Assembly: GCF_036621415.1 (NCBI RefSeq)
Contig: NZ_CP030941.1
Location: forward strand, 3,594,001-3,658,000
Direction: 5' to 3'
Length of the DNA: 64,000 nt
Origin: Nitratireductor thuwali
GTDB lineage: Bacteria > Pseudomonadota > Alphaproteobacteria > Rhizobiales > Rhizobiaceae
In this document: positions 46,699 to 54,501 of the stretch, piece by piece
How the letters are laid out: the number at the start of each line of letters is the position of its first letter
How positions within the stretch are numbered: the stretch's first letter is position 1
Translations under genes and position numbers: made by a program
The notes under the pieces: generated by a model
Databases searched by the model: none
Told to the model about the DNA's origin: nothing
Seen by the model: only the letters and a program-made list of their open reading frames with translations

Positions 46699-47289
46699 CT
46701 ACTCCTCGACGATGTGCTTCAATCCGGCCCGGAAATAATCATAGCCGGTATAGAGCGTGACCAAAGCCGAAAACCACAGGAGCGCTATGCCTGCCTGCGT
46801 GGTGTATGGGACGATCTTGTCGCCGGCGGGTCCGGCCAGCAAGAATCCGACAGCGACCATCTGTATCGCCGTCTTCCACTTGGCGAGCTGCGTGACGGGG
46901 ACGCTGACCTTGAGCGCGGCGAGGTATTCTCGCAGGCCCGAGACGAGGATTTCCCGGCACAGTATGATGATGGCCGCCCACAGGGTCCATCCGGCGATGG
47001 TTCTGTCGGTGTCTGCGGCCAAAAGCAGCAGGCAGGTCGCCACCAGGAGCTTGTCGGCGATCGGATCGAGCATCTTGCCGATATTTGACGTCTGTTTCCA
47101 CGTTCGCGCGAGATAACCGTCAAAATAGTCGGTAATGCTTGCGGCCAGAAAGATGCCCAGCGCCGACCAGCGCGCGAAATCGCTCGACTGCAGCCGTCCC
47201 TCCAAAAAAAAGCACAACACAATCAAGGGCACGGCCATGATGCGTGCGTAGGTCAAGAGGTTGGGAAGGTTAAGTGCGTGTTTGGACAT
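46699..47289 (-). CDS. pgsA: CDP-diacylglycerol--glycerol-3-phosphate 3-phosphatidyltransferase
   Basis: A 196-residue integral membrane enzyme for phosphatidylglycerol synthesis. CDP-alcohol signature: DYFDGYLARTW then G..LDPIADK. N-terminal LNLPNLLTYARIMAVPL is typical PgsA. ATG 47289 was chosen, with in-frame TTG 47292 just upstream. It follows uvrC by 107 bases; the uvrC-pgsA association is known from E. coli as well. A second CDP-alcohol phosphatidyltransferase is encoded at 59.2 kb. Confidence 0.94.
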   Translation of the reverse strand: MSKHALNLPNLLTYARIMAVPLIVLCFFLEGRLQSSDFARWSALGIFLAASITDYFDGYLARTWKQTSNIGKMLDPIADKLLVATCLLLLAADTDRTIAGWTLWAAIIILCREILVSGLREYLAALKVSVPVTQLAKWKTAIQMVAVGFLLAGPAGDKIVPYTTQAGIALLWFSALVTLYTGYDYFRAGLKHIVEE

Positions 47290-47396
47290 CAAGGACCGCC
47301 GAAATTCCGGTACACCCTCAAATCAGATGCCGGTGGCAAAGGTCAAGCGCCACCCCGCGCGCCGGCCGCCGAAACGGCGCGCCCCGCGCGAATGTC

Positions 47397-49349
47397 TCAC
47401 CCCCCGTCGCGGAAATGGTCGTAGATCGATTTGGCCATCGATTCGGAGATTCCCTCCACTGCCATCAGGTCTTCGAGCCCGGCGCGGCTGACTGCCTTCG
47501 CGGTTCCGAAATGGTGCAGCAAGGCCCGCTTGCGGCTCGGGCCGATGCCGCCGATCTCGTCGAGCGGGTTCCTGACCATCTCCTTCTTGCGGCGCGCACG
47601 ATGGGAGCCGATGGCGAAGCGGTGCGCCTCGTCGCGCAGCCGCTGCACGAAGTAGAGCACCGGATCGCGCGGCGGCAGCGCAAAGGAAGACCGTCCCTCC
47701 ATGAAGAAGCGCTCGCGCCCCGCCTCACGATCCGGCCCCTTGGCAATGCCGATGGCCGTCACCTGATCGGCGATGCCCATCTCGTCGAGTATGGCGCGCA
47801 CGGCGGACATCTGGCCCTGGCCGCCATCGACCAGGATCACATCCGGCCAGGCGGGAAAGGCGTCGGGGTCCTTGCCGACATACTCTGCGTTTTCGCGCAG
47901 ACCTTCCTCTTTGAGGAGGCGGGCGAAGCGCCGCTGCATGACCTCTCGCATCATCCCGAAATCATCACCTGGCGTGATGTCGGTCGAGCGAATGTTGAAC
48001 TTTCGGTACTGGTTCTTCACGAAGCCTTCGGCACCGGCCACGATCATCGCGCCGACGGCGTTGGTGCCCATGATGTGCGAGTTGTCGTAGACTTCGATGC
48101 GGCGCGGCGTGCTGTCGAGCCCGAAGGTCTCGGCGAATCCCTCCAGGAGGCGTGTCTGGGACGACGTCTCGGCCAGCCTGCGCCCCAGCGCCTCGCGGGC
48201 GTTCTGCAGGGCGTGGTCGGTCAGGTCCTTCTTCTCGCCGCGCCGCGGCGCCGAAACCGTCACCTTGCGTCCGGCCCGCGTCGAAAGCGCCGCCGCCAGC
48301 AGTTCCTGCTCGTCGACGGGTTGCGACAGGAGGACCAGGCGGGGGCAGGGCTTGTCGTCGTAGAACTGGGAAAGGAAGGCTCCCAGCACCTCGCCGGCCT
48401 CCATCGCGGAATCGGCCTTGGGGAAATAGGCGCGGTTGCCCCAGTTCTGTCCCGTGCGGAAGAAAAACACCTGGATGCAGTTCTGCCCGCCCTCCTGGTG
48501 GATGGCGAACACGTCGGCCTCTTCTATGCCCTGCGGATTGATGCCCTGGTGCGCCTGTACATGGCTGAGCGCCGACAGGCGGTCGCGGTAGACGGCGGCG
48601 CGTTCGAAATCGAGTTCTTCGGCCGCTTGCTGCATGGCGGTGGCGATCTCGGCCTTGACCTTGCTGGAGCGGCCCGAAAGGAAGGCCTTGGCCTCACCGA
48701 CCAGCTCAGCATAGTCGCTCGCGTCGATTTCGCCCGTGCAGGGGCCTGAACACCGCTTGATCTGGTAGAGAAGGCAGGGCCGGGTGCGGCTTTCGAAGAC
48801 CGAATCCGTGCAGGTCCTCAACAGGAAGGCCCTTTGCAGCGAATTGATCGTGCGGCCGACGGCTCCGGCGGAGGCGAAGGGGCCGAAATAGTCGCCCTTG
48901 CGCGAGCGGGCGCCGCGATGCTTGAAAATGCCGGGGGCAGGATGGTCGCCGGTCAGAAGGATATAGGGAAACGACTTGTCGTCGCGCAGGAGCACGTTGA
49001 AACGCGGCCGCAGCCGCTTGATCAGGTTGGCCTCCAGCAGCAGCGCTTCCGTCTCGGTCCGCGTGACGACGAATTCCATCGACGCGGTTTCGCGAATCAT
49101 CCGGGTGATGCGGTTGGTATGGCCGCGCCCCTGGGCATAGTTCGTGACGCGCTTCTTGAGGCTGCGCGCCTTGCCGACATAAAGGACGTCGCCGGCCGCG
49201 TTCATCATACGGTAGACGCCGGGCTGGTTGGGCAGGCGCTTGACCGCTGCCTGGATGATCTCCGCTCCAGCCAGGCCATGGTCGGTGGCCGGCGTGTCCC
49301 ACGAGATGGCATCGGCGGCGGGCACGGCAGTATCGGCGGGCATCGTCAT
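47397..49349 (-). CDS. uvrC: excinuclease ABC subunit C
   Basis: A 650-residue nuclease that makes both incisions in nucleotide excision repair. The GIY-YIG domain ([20 protein letters not shown], near 40-60) is followed by the UVR motif region ([14 protein letters not shown]), the RNase H-like nuclease ([27 protein letters not shown]) and C-terminal helix-hairpin-helix motifs ([19 protein letters not shown]). ATG 49349 overlaps the SDR stop by 4 bases (ATGA). The frame is open further upstream but that part lies within the SDR gene. Confidence 0.97.
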   Translation of the reverse strand: MTMPADTAVPAADAISWDTPATDHGLAGAEIIQAAVKRLPNQPGVYRMMNAAGDVLYVGKARSLKKRVTNYAQGRGHTNRITRMIRETASMEFVVTRTETEALLLEANLIKRLRPRFNVLLRDDKSFPYILLTGDHPAPGIFKHRGARSRKGDYFGPFASAGAVGRTINSLQRAFLLRTCTDSVFESRTRPCLLYQIKRCSGPCTGEIDASDYAELVGEAKAFLSGRSSKVKAEIATAMQQAAEELDFERAAVYRDRLSALSHVQAHQGINPQGIEEADVFAIHQEGGQNCIQVFFFRTGQNWGNRAYFPKADSAMEAGEVLGAFLSQFYDDKPCPRLVLLSQPVDEQELLAAALSTRAGRKVTVSAPRRGEKKDLTDHALQNAREALGRRLAETSSQTRLLEGFAETFGLDSTPRRIEVYDNSHIMGTNAVGAMIVAGAEGFVKNQYRKFNIRSTDITPGDDFGMMREVMQRRFARLLKEEGLRENAEYVGKDPDAFPAWPDVILVDGGQGQMSAVRAILDEMGIADQVTAIGIAKGPDREAGRERFFMEGRSSFALPPRDPVLYFVQRLRDEAHRFAIGSHRARRKKEMVRNPLDEIGGIGPSRKRALLHHFGTAKAVSRAGLEDLMAVEGISESMAKSIYDHFRDGG

Positions 49350-50110
49350 TCGTTCACCCCCGCGACATCCGGCGTTTCCCAGGCGAGATGCTGGCCGCCG
49401 TCGAGCGCGATCATCTGCCCTGTCACCGAGCGTGCTTCCCACAGAAAACGCACCGCCGCCCCGAACTCGTCCAACGAAGGGCCGCGCCCGAGCAGCAGCG
49501 CCTCGGTCTGGCGATCGAAATCCGCCTGCTCCTGCCGCCGGTTGGGCAGGGTAGGGCCGGGCCCGATGGCGTTGACGCGGATGCGTGGCGCAAGCGCCTG
49601 CGCCATGGTGCGCGTCGCCGTCCACAGCGCGGATTTGGAGAGCGTATAGCTGAAGAAACGGGGCGTGAGCTGCCAGACCCGCTGATCGATCATATTGACG
49701 ATGAGCGCTTCCCGGTCCGCCGGCAACGAGGCCGCGAGCGCGCGCGCCAGGAGGGCCGGCGCCTTCACATGCACGTCGAAGTGCCGGTTCCAGACTTCGT
49801 CGTCGAAGTCGGTCACCGCGTCCTCTTCGAAAACCGATGCGTTGTTGACGATGATATCCGGCAGGCCGAGCGCCTTTTCCGTTTGGCCGACAAGCGCATT
49901 TGCCGCGCGAGCGTCTGCAAGATCAGCCTGCAGGACCACGGCGCGGCCTCCGCTTTCCTCCAACTCCCGTGCCAACTCGACGGCTTCGCCGCGCGAACGG
50001 CCGCAATGGATCGCGACCGCGAATCCGTGGACGGCCAAATCTCGCGCTATCGCTGCGCCGATTCGCTTAGCCCCGCCGGTGATGAGGGCGATTTTGCCGG
50101 ATTTTGTCAT
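49346..50110 (-). CDS. SDR family oxidoreductase (FolM/pteridine reductase-like)
   Basis: A 254-residue SDR. Cofactor motif [22 protein letters not shown] in place of the usual NNAG, Tyr/Lys in YTLSKSALW, then [13 protein letters not shown]. The R in the Lys-Arg cofactor region and the NNAS motif match FolM and pteridine reductases, which reduce dihydromonapterin or biopterin with NADPH. A general SDR remains possible. Translation is coupled to uvrC through an ATGA overlap, so it heads the SDR-uvrC-pgsA-moaD-moaE run. Confidence 0.83.
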   Translation of the reverse strand: MTKSGKIALITGGAKRIGAAIARDLAVHGFAVAIHCGRSRGEAVELARELEESGGRAVVLQADLADARAANALVGQTEKALGLPDIIVNNASVFEEDAVTDFDDEVWNRHFDVHVKAPALLARALAASLPADREALIVNMIDQRVWQLTPRFFSYTLSKSALWTATRTMAQALAPRIRVNAIGPGPTLPNRRQEQADFDRQTEALLLGRGPSLDEFGAAVRFLWEARSVTGQMIALDGGQHLAWETPDVAGVNE

Positions 50111-50551
50111 CAGAGCCCAATTTAGAAGCGGCGGCGGCTTGTTACCAGTGCCTGCCGATACCCCCCACCATGTAGGCCGAATGGGCTGCGCCTCCAAGCC
50201 CGTCTACAGGCTTTGCGTCGCCTTCCTGACACGATTGGCGCCTGCCCACCACGCTCTGGCGCCGTCCTCCCGGCGTGCAACTTGCGCACAGCACCTGGTT
50301 CGTCACGGCGTTTACAATAGGTTTTCCGACAAACGGAGGCGCCGTTTGGCTGCGCCACAGCTACCATACGGGCGCCTGCCTAATGCAGTTTGTTCGCTTT
50401 TCCGCCATAATTCGCTGACAAGAAGCGCCAACCTGCTCCTTTGGCCTTCCAGAGCTCTCGGTGCAGTCGTCCGGTGCGGCGTTATTCTGTCCGCCTAGGA
50501 TGATTAGGAATAGGTATCGTTTACATATATAACTGTTCAAGGATTTTTGAG
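50111..50551. other. intergenic region before the tandem porin genes
   Basis: About 440 bases with no convincing gene, bounded by divergent genes. The first part is GC-rich. The last ~90 bases are AT-rich with GTTTACATATATAACTG (50519-50535), a likely -10 region for the first outer-membrane protein gene. No repeats or RNA gene recognised. Confidence 0.5.
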
Positions 50552-51220
50552 ATGAAAACCAGCAGGGTGACTATTTTTTCCGCAATGATGACCGTTGCGG
50601 CCGCGGCGCTTCCGGCACAGGCGGCCGATTTCGTCAAGCCGCAGCCGCCGGCGCCAATGGCGCCAATGGCGCCGGTCAACGTGTCCACGCCTGCCCTGGA
50701 TTGGGAAGGCGGTTATGCCGGCATTGCTCTCGGCTACGGCTTCGCCGGCAAGAACGAGGTCACGCAGCAGACCGTTCGTCTGAAAACCAAAGGCTTCGTA
50801 GGCAGCGGTTTTGCCGGCTGGAACTTCCAGTCGGGCGGCTTCGTCTACGGTGTTGAAGGCGATGTCGGCTACAACGGATTGAAGGGCTCGAATGCGGGCG
50901 TGGACTTCAAGGCTGGCGTCGACGGATCGCTGCGCGCTCGCCTTGGCTATGCCGTCACCGAGAATATCCTTGCTTACGGTACCGCAGGTGGTGCGGCCCA
51001 GCGCCTGAAGATCAGCGAAGGCGGTGTGTCCGACACCAATACCATGCTTGGCTGGACGGCCGGCGTGGGTCTCGATACGAACCTTACGAGCAACATTTTT
51101 GCTCGGGCGGAATATCGCTATACCCAATACAGCCGGAAGAACTTCGATCTCGGCAGCGGCCAACTGCAGGCCAAGGACGGCAGCAACAAGATCGTCTTCG
51201 GCCTCGGCATGAAATTCTGA
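50552..51220 (+). CDS. outer membrane beta-barrel protein, Omp25/31-like (copy 1)
   Basis: A 222-residue protein. Signal peptide 1-24 ending PAQA. A short Pro-rich stretch with repeated APM units (PPAPMAPMAP) precedes an eight-stranded barrel: GGYAGIALGYGFAG, FVGSGFAGWNFQSG, GVEGDVGYNGLKG and the family signature RAEYRYTQY near the C-terminus. It ends in Phe (GLGMKF), as required for BAM recognition. These proteins are abundant small porins or surface antigens in Brucella and rhizobia. A second homologue follows 250 bases later. Confidence 0.92.
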   Translation: MKTSRVTIFSAMMTVAAAALPAQAADFVKPQPPAPMAPMAPVNVSTPALDWEGGYAGIALGYGFAGKNEVTQQTVRLKTKGFVGSGFAGWNFQSGGFVYGVEGDVGYNGLKGSNAGVDFKAGVDGSLRARLGYAVTENILAYGTAGGAAQRLKISEGGVSDTNTMLGWTAGVGLDTNLTSNIFARAEYRYTQYSRKNFDLGSGQLQAKDGSNKIVFGLGMKF

Positions 51221-51232
51221 CAGTCCCGACAG

Positions 51233-51255
51233 GGGCCGGGAGTACATCCCGGCCC
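51233..51255 (+). terminator. hairpin after porin copy 1
   Basis: GGGCCGGGA (51233-51241) and TCCCGGCCC (51247-51255) form a 9-bp stem with a 5-base loop, followed by TTGTGTCCTTT. The U run is broken, so it is a moderate terminator at best. It would separate the two porin genes. Confidence 0.5.
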
Positions 51256-51470
51256 TTGTGTCCTTTATGCAACACGGCGTGTTGCGTCTGAATGATGACG
51301 CTTTGTAACCATTATCCGGACATTTTTTTCTGGCTCTTACGCATCTCGGGCGGGAACCGCGCAGGTGCATAATCATTATGTACCGGGCGGAAATTGGGGC
51401 TCCGCGGGGTGCATGTCGACCTCCCTGACATGGCGTCCTGCTAGTTTGATGTGGCTAAGGAGTTCAGAGA

Positions 51471-52139
51471 ATGAAGGCCAGTAAGAATCTCAAGCTGTCG
51501 GCTGCGGCCGCAGCCATTGTCGCCATTGCCGGCGTTTCCACCGTCCATGCCGCCGATGCTGTTCTGGAGCAGCCGCCCGCACCGCCTGCTGCGCCGATGG
51601 AAGTTGCGCCTGTTGCAACCTGGGCCGGTCCCTATGCGGGTATCGCGCTCGGCTACGGCTTTGCGGGCAGTGCCGATGTTGAAGGCACCACGGACATCGA
51701 AACCGACGGCTTCGTCGGCAACGTGTTCGCTGGCTACAACTGGCAGCAGGACTCGTTCGTCTACGGTATCGAGGGCGATATCGGCTACAATGGCATGAAG
51801 GGCGACAGCGCCGGATTTGAGTCCGAGGGTGGCGTCGACGGTTCGCTGCGTGCCCGTCTCGGCATTGCGGCGACCGAGAACGTGCTGCTCTACGGCACGG
51901 CCGGTGGCGCTGCGGGCCGTCAGGAACTGACCGGTCCCACCGGTGCTTCCGACACGAACACCCATCTTGGCTGGACCGCCGGTGCCGGTGTCGACGTCAA
52001 GCTGACGCCGCAGTCGTTCGCGCGTCTCGAGTACCGCTATACCGATCTCGGCAGCGAAACCTACACGCTGGGCGGCACGAACTACGAAGCCGACGCGTCG
52101 AGCAACAAGGTCATGCTCGGCTTCGGCATGAGCTTCTAG
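51471..52139 (+). CDS. outer membrane beta-barrel protein, Omp25/31-like (copy 2)
   Basis: A 222-residue paralogue of copy 1 with the same length and layout. Signal peptide ending VHA, Pro-rich linker (QPPAPPAAPMEVAP), then AGPYAGIALGYGFAG, GNVFAGYNWQQD, GIEGDIGYNGMKGD, RLEYRYTDLG and a C-terminal GFGMSF. It differs mainly in the exposed loops, for example DVEGTTDIETDGF in place of EVTQQTVRLKTKGF. It has its own 250-base leader, so the pair is a tandem duplication with independent expression. A mosaic repeat begins at its stop codon. Confidence 0.92.
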   Translation: MKASKNLKLSAAAAAIVAIAGVSTVHAADAVLEQPPAPPAAPMEVAPVATWAGPYAGIALGYGFAGSADVEGTTDIETDGFVGNVFAGYNWQQDSFVYGIEGDIGYNGMKGDSAGFESEGGVDGSLRARLGIAATENVLLYGTAGGAAGRQELTGPTGASDTNTHLGWTAGAGVDVKLTPQSFARLEYRYTDLGSETYTLGGTNYEADASSNKVMLGFGMSF

Positions 52140-52140
52140 A

Positions 52141-52239
52141 GCATTTTGCAGTCAGGTGGAATCACCTGACGTCGCAAAAATGCGGCAAAAACAAGTAGAT
52201 AGAGCAGATCAGCGTTTCAGTGAAACGATGATCTGCTCT
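52141..52239. repeat. mosaic palindromic repeat (rhizobial RIME-like)
   Basis: A ~100-base element of two palindromes. First: GTCAGGTG (52151-52158) and CACCTGAC (52163-52170), enclosed by imperfect GCATTTTGC/GCAAAAATGC. Second: AGAGCAGATCA (52201-52211) and TGATCTGCTCT (52229-52239), enclosing CGTTTCAGTGAAACG. Two large palindromes in about 100 bases is the layout of rhizobial intergenic mosaic elements. The identification is from memory of the family. Confidence 0.65.
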
Positions 52240-52262
52240 AAGCTTCACAGCTTGGATCCCAG

Positions 52263-52294
52263 AAAAAGCCCGGCCGTCGCGCCGGGCTTTTTTT
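52263..52294. terminator. strong bidirectional terminator
   Basis: AAAAAGCCCGGC (52263-52274) and GCCGGGCTTTTT (52281-52292), with a 6-base loop and seven T in all. It ends porin transcription on the plus strand and RNase T2 transcription on the minus strand, since the A run gives a U run in that direction. Confidence 0.92.
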
Positions 52295-52296
52295 GT

Positions 52297-53010
52297 TCAG
52301 CGTGCCGCCGGCATCAGCGCCCGGTCTGCGCGGCAGGCCTTGCGGTCCACCTCGGGGCAGGCGCGGAACTCCAGGTCCCGCGTCAGGCAGATGCGAACCT
52401 CTCGCAGAAGGCGCCCCTTGCAGGTGACAGCGATGCCGCCGGCGTCCAGCCCTTCATTGACACTCATGAACGCCGCCTCCACGCCGCCCGGCGAGGCCAA
52501 GAGGGGCGAGGCGAGCGTCCTGAATGGCTCAGGGATCGAAACGCGTTCGCGCGCCTTCCGTACCAGGCTGAAATAGTCTTCCTGTCCGAGCCCGGAGCAG
52601 CTTCCATGCTTGCGCCATTGATGGCCGATCAGGCCGGCCGAAGGCATTATATCGATGACCTTGCCGACCAGCTGGTCTGGAACCCGGTCCGGCAGGCGGC
52701 TGCGGCAGAACTCGGGATATCCCCTGTCATACTGCGGCCAGAGCCCGTGCACGACGAACGCGAATGGCCGCCCGCTGCCGCACTGCTGAGGATTGGCCCG
52801 ATCGCCTTCCGCGACGCAATAGCTGGGCGACCAGGAGAGCGCGAGGACATAATAGTCGAACGAACCAGGCTCTGCCCCGCGCTCGCCCGCGGCGGCGGCG
52901 CCAGACAGTGCAGCGGCGACAAGAGCCGCGATTGCCGTACCGAGCGAAAAGCGTCTTACTGTCCGCTCCAGCGTCGAGAGCTCAACGAAGGACGCGGCAC
53001 GAGCCGTCAT
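52297..53010 (-). CDS. secreted ribonuclease T2 family protein
   Basis: A 237-residue protein. A basic N-region and hydrophobic h-region ending AAAAGERG form a signal peptide. Both conserved active-site motifs are present: CAS I as VVHGLWPQY and CAS II as HQWRKHGSCSG, with catalytic His in each. Cysteines are spaced for disulfides. T2 enzymes cut single-stranded RNA through a 2',3'-cyclic intermediate; in gram-negative bacteria they act in the periplasm. ATG 53010 was chosen; it overlaps the upstream gene by 29 bases. The gap downstream to the terminator is 3 bases. Confidence 0.85.
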   Translation of the reverse strand: MTARAASFVELSTLERTVRRFSLGTAIAALVAAALSGAAAAGERGAEPGSFDYYVLALSWSPSYCVAEGDRANPQQCGSGRPFAFVVHGLWPQYDRGYPEFCRSRLPDRVPDQLVGKVIDIMPSAGLIGHQWRKHGSCSGLGQEDYFSLVRKARERVSIPEPFRTLASPLLASPGGVEAAFMSVNEGLDAGGIAVTCKGRLLREVRICLTRDLEFRACPEVDRKACRADRALMPAAR

Positions 53011-53416
53011 AGATGTTCCAGCGGTCGAAACCCAGCAGGCAGAATTCGACATTGTCGCCGATCGAGGCGAACCCCTGGCCATATTCGATGACATACCAGA
53101 TGCTGCGGTCGCGCCCGTCCGAAAGCCGGGCCGTCGCCTGGCAATAGCGCCGCGCGATGGGGCTGGTCGCGGTCGCCGGGTGGTAGCGCGTCAGGCTGGG
53201 GCCGAAGAAATCGACAATGGCGACGTCCGGCAGGTTCGGCACATGCGTGACCTGATAGCGGAATCGCTTCTGGATAGTGGCGCGCACGTTCTCATGGCCG
53301 CAGATGGGATCCGGCGCTCCATACACGCCAGCCAAATCCGCCGCTTGAGCGGTGGGAGCGGTTCCCGTCAGGGCCGCAATGAGTGCGGCCGCCGCAAGGC
53401 CTGTCCAGCGTAGCAT
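52982..53416 (-). CDS. small secreted cysteine-containing protein of unknown function
   Basis: A 144-residue exported protein I do not recognise as a named family. Signal peptide 1-25 (LTGTAPTAQA). Mature part holds four cysteines (C39, C92, C126, C140), suiting two disulfides, and well-defined stretches such as THVPNLPDVAIVDFFG, PIARRYCQATARLSDG and IEYGQGFASIGDNVEFC. The gene overlaps the RNase T2 gene by 29 bases and precedes it on the same strand, so the two are expressed together. A role as partner, chaperone or inhibitor of the RNase is a guess from this context only. Confidence 0.7.
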   Translation of the reverse strand: MLRWTGLAAAALIAALTGTAPTAQAADLAGVYGAPDPICGHENVRATIQKRFRYQVTHVPNLPDVAIVDFFGPSLTRYHPATATSPIARRYCQATARLSDGRDRSIWYVIEYGQGFASIGDNVEFCLLGFDRWNIYDGSCRVLR

Positions 53417-53516
53417 CGCAATATCTCCAATTCAGGCGCCGTTTGACGGCTTGATGATGCCCAGTTTGACGTTGCGGCACTTTTTACCAGGTGCGGTGAA
53501 GGGTCAAGCCGGAAGT

Positions 53517-54371
53517 TCACCCCTTTTCTCCCGCCAGCCGCACGGTGGAGATTTCGCCGCCGCCGGCTTCGGTCAGGATCGGGGCGAGGGCCGACAAAAT
53601 CCGCCGCGCTTCCTCCTCCAGCACATAGGGCGGATTGACGACGATCATGCCCGTTCCATCCAGCCTCGGCTCCGTCGATGGCGGGCGTTTCTCAAACACG
53701 ATGTCGATCATGTCGCCGATACCGCTTTCGGCCAGCGCCCGGCGGAAGCCGGCCACCGCCTGCCGATCCTTGATCGGATACCACAGCGCATAGATGCCGC
53801 CGGGCCAGCGGCGGTGCGCCGTCTTCAGCCGCTCCACCATGCGGCTGAACTCGCCCTCCTGCTCGAAAGGCGGATCGACCAGCACGAGCCCGCGCTTTTC
53901 CTTCGGCGGCAGGTGGGCGCCCAGCGCCAGCCAGCCGTCAAGATGAATGGTCCGCACCTGGAAGTCGCCGGCAAAACGGGCTGCCAGTTGCGCGGCGTCC
54001 GCCTCGTGCAGTTCGATCGCCGTCAGCCGGTCCTGCCGGCGCAGCAGATGGCGCACGATCGTCGGCGAGCCCGGATAGAAGGTCAGCGCGCCCGGCTGAT
54101 TCACCGCACGAACGGTCTTCAGCAAGGGACTGAGGAGATTGGCACTTTCCGCGCCGAGCGTGCTCGCCATCAGCCGGCCGATGCCATCGCGCCACTCGCC
54201 GGTGCGTTGCGCTTCCTCCGAGGAGAGATTGTAGATGCCGGTGCCTGCATGCGTGTCGATGACGCGGAAGGCCTTGTCCTTGCGTTTCAGATATTCCACG
54301 ATTCGCGCCAGCACCGCATGCTTCACCACATCGACAAAATTTCCGGCATGATAGGCGTGGCGGTAGTTCAT
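53517..54371 (-). CDS. rlmJ: 23S rRNA (adenine-N6) methyltransferase RlmJ
   Basis: A 284-residue SAM methyltransferase of the DUF519/RlmJ family, modifying A2030 of 23S rRNA in E. coli. Seen: N-terminal NYRHAYHAGNFVDVVKH, SAM motif IDTHAGTGIY, and VLVDPPFEQEGEF holding the DPPF catalytic motif. Ends with a short polar tail. Single gene, divergent from the molybdopterin oxidoreductase by 130 bases. Confidence 0.94.
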   Translation of the reverse strand: MNYRHAYHAGNFVDVVKHAVLARIVEYLKRKDKAFRVIDTHAGTGIYNLSSEEAQRTGEWRDGIGRLMASTLGAESANLLSPLLKTVRAVNQPGALTFYPGSPTIVRHLLRRQDRLTAIELHEADAAQLAARFAGDFQVRTIHLDGWLALGAHLPPKEKRGLVLVDPPFEQEGEFSRMVERLKTAHRRWPGGIYALWYPIKDRQAVAGFRRALAESGIGDMIDIVFEKRPPSTEPRLDGTGMIVVNPPYVLEEEARRILSALAPILTEAGGGEISTVRLAGEKG

Positions 54372-54501
54372 CGGCCCCGGCTCTTCGGTGGTTTGCGCAT
54401 CGGATTTGGGTCAATCCATCACTGTCCGTGATGGATGTCGATGCACTATTTGATGAAACTGGCTCTACGCTCCCAGCGAAAAAATCGCTAGTCTCCGGCC
54501 C

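Noticed and set aside
50122..50367. Short minus-strand open frame upstream of the SDR gene
   Set aside because: Arg-rich translation with no family resemblance and no ribosome site.
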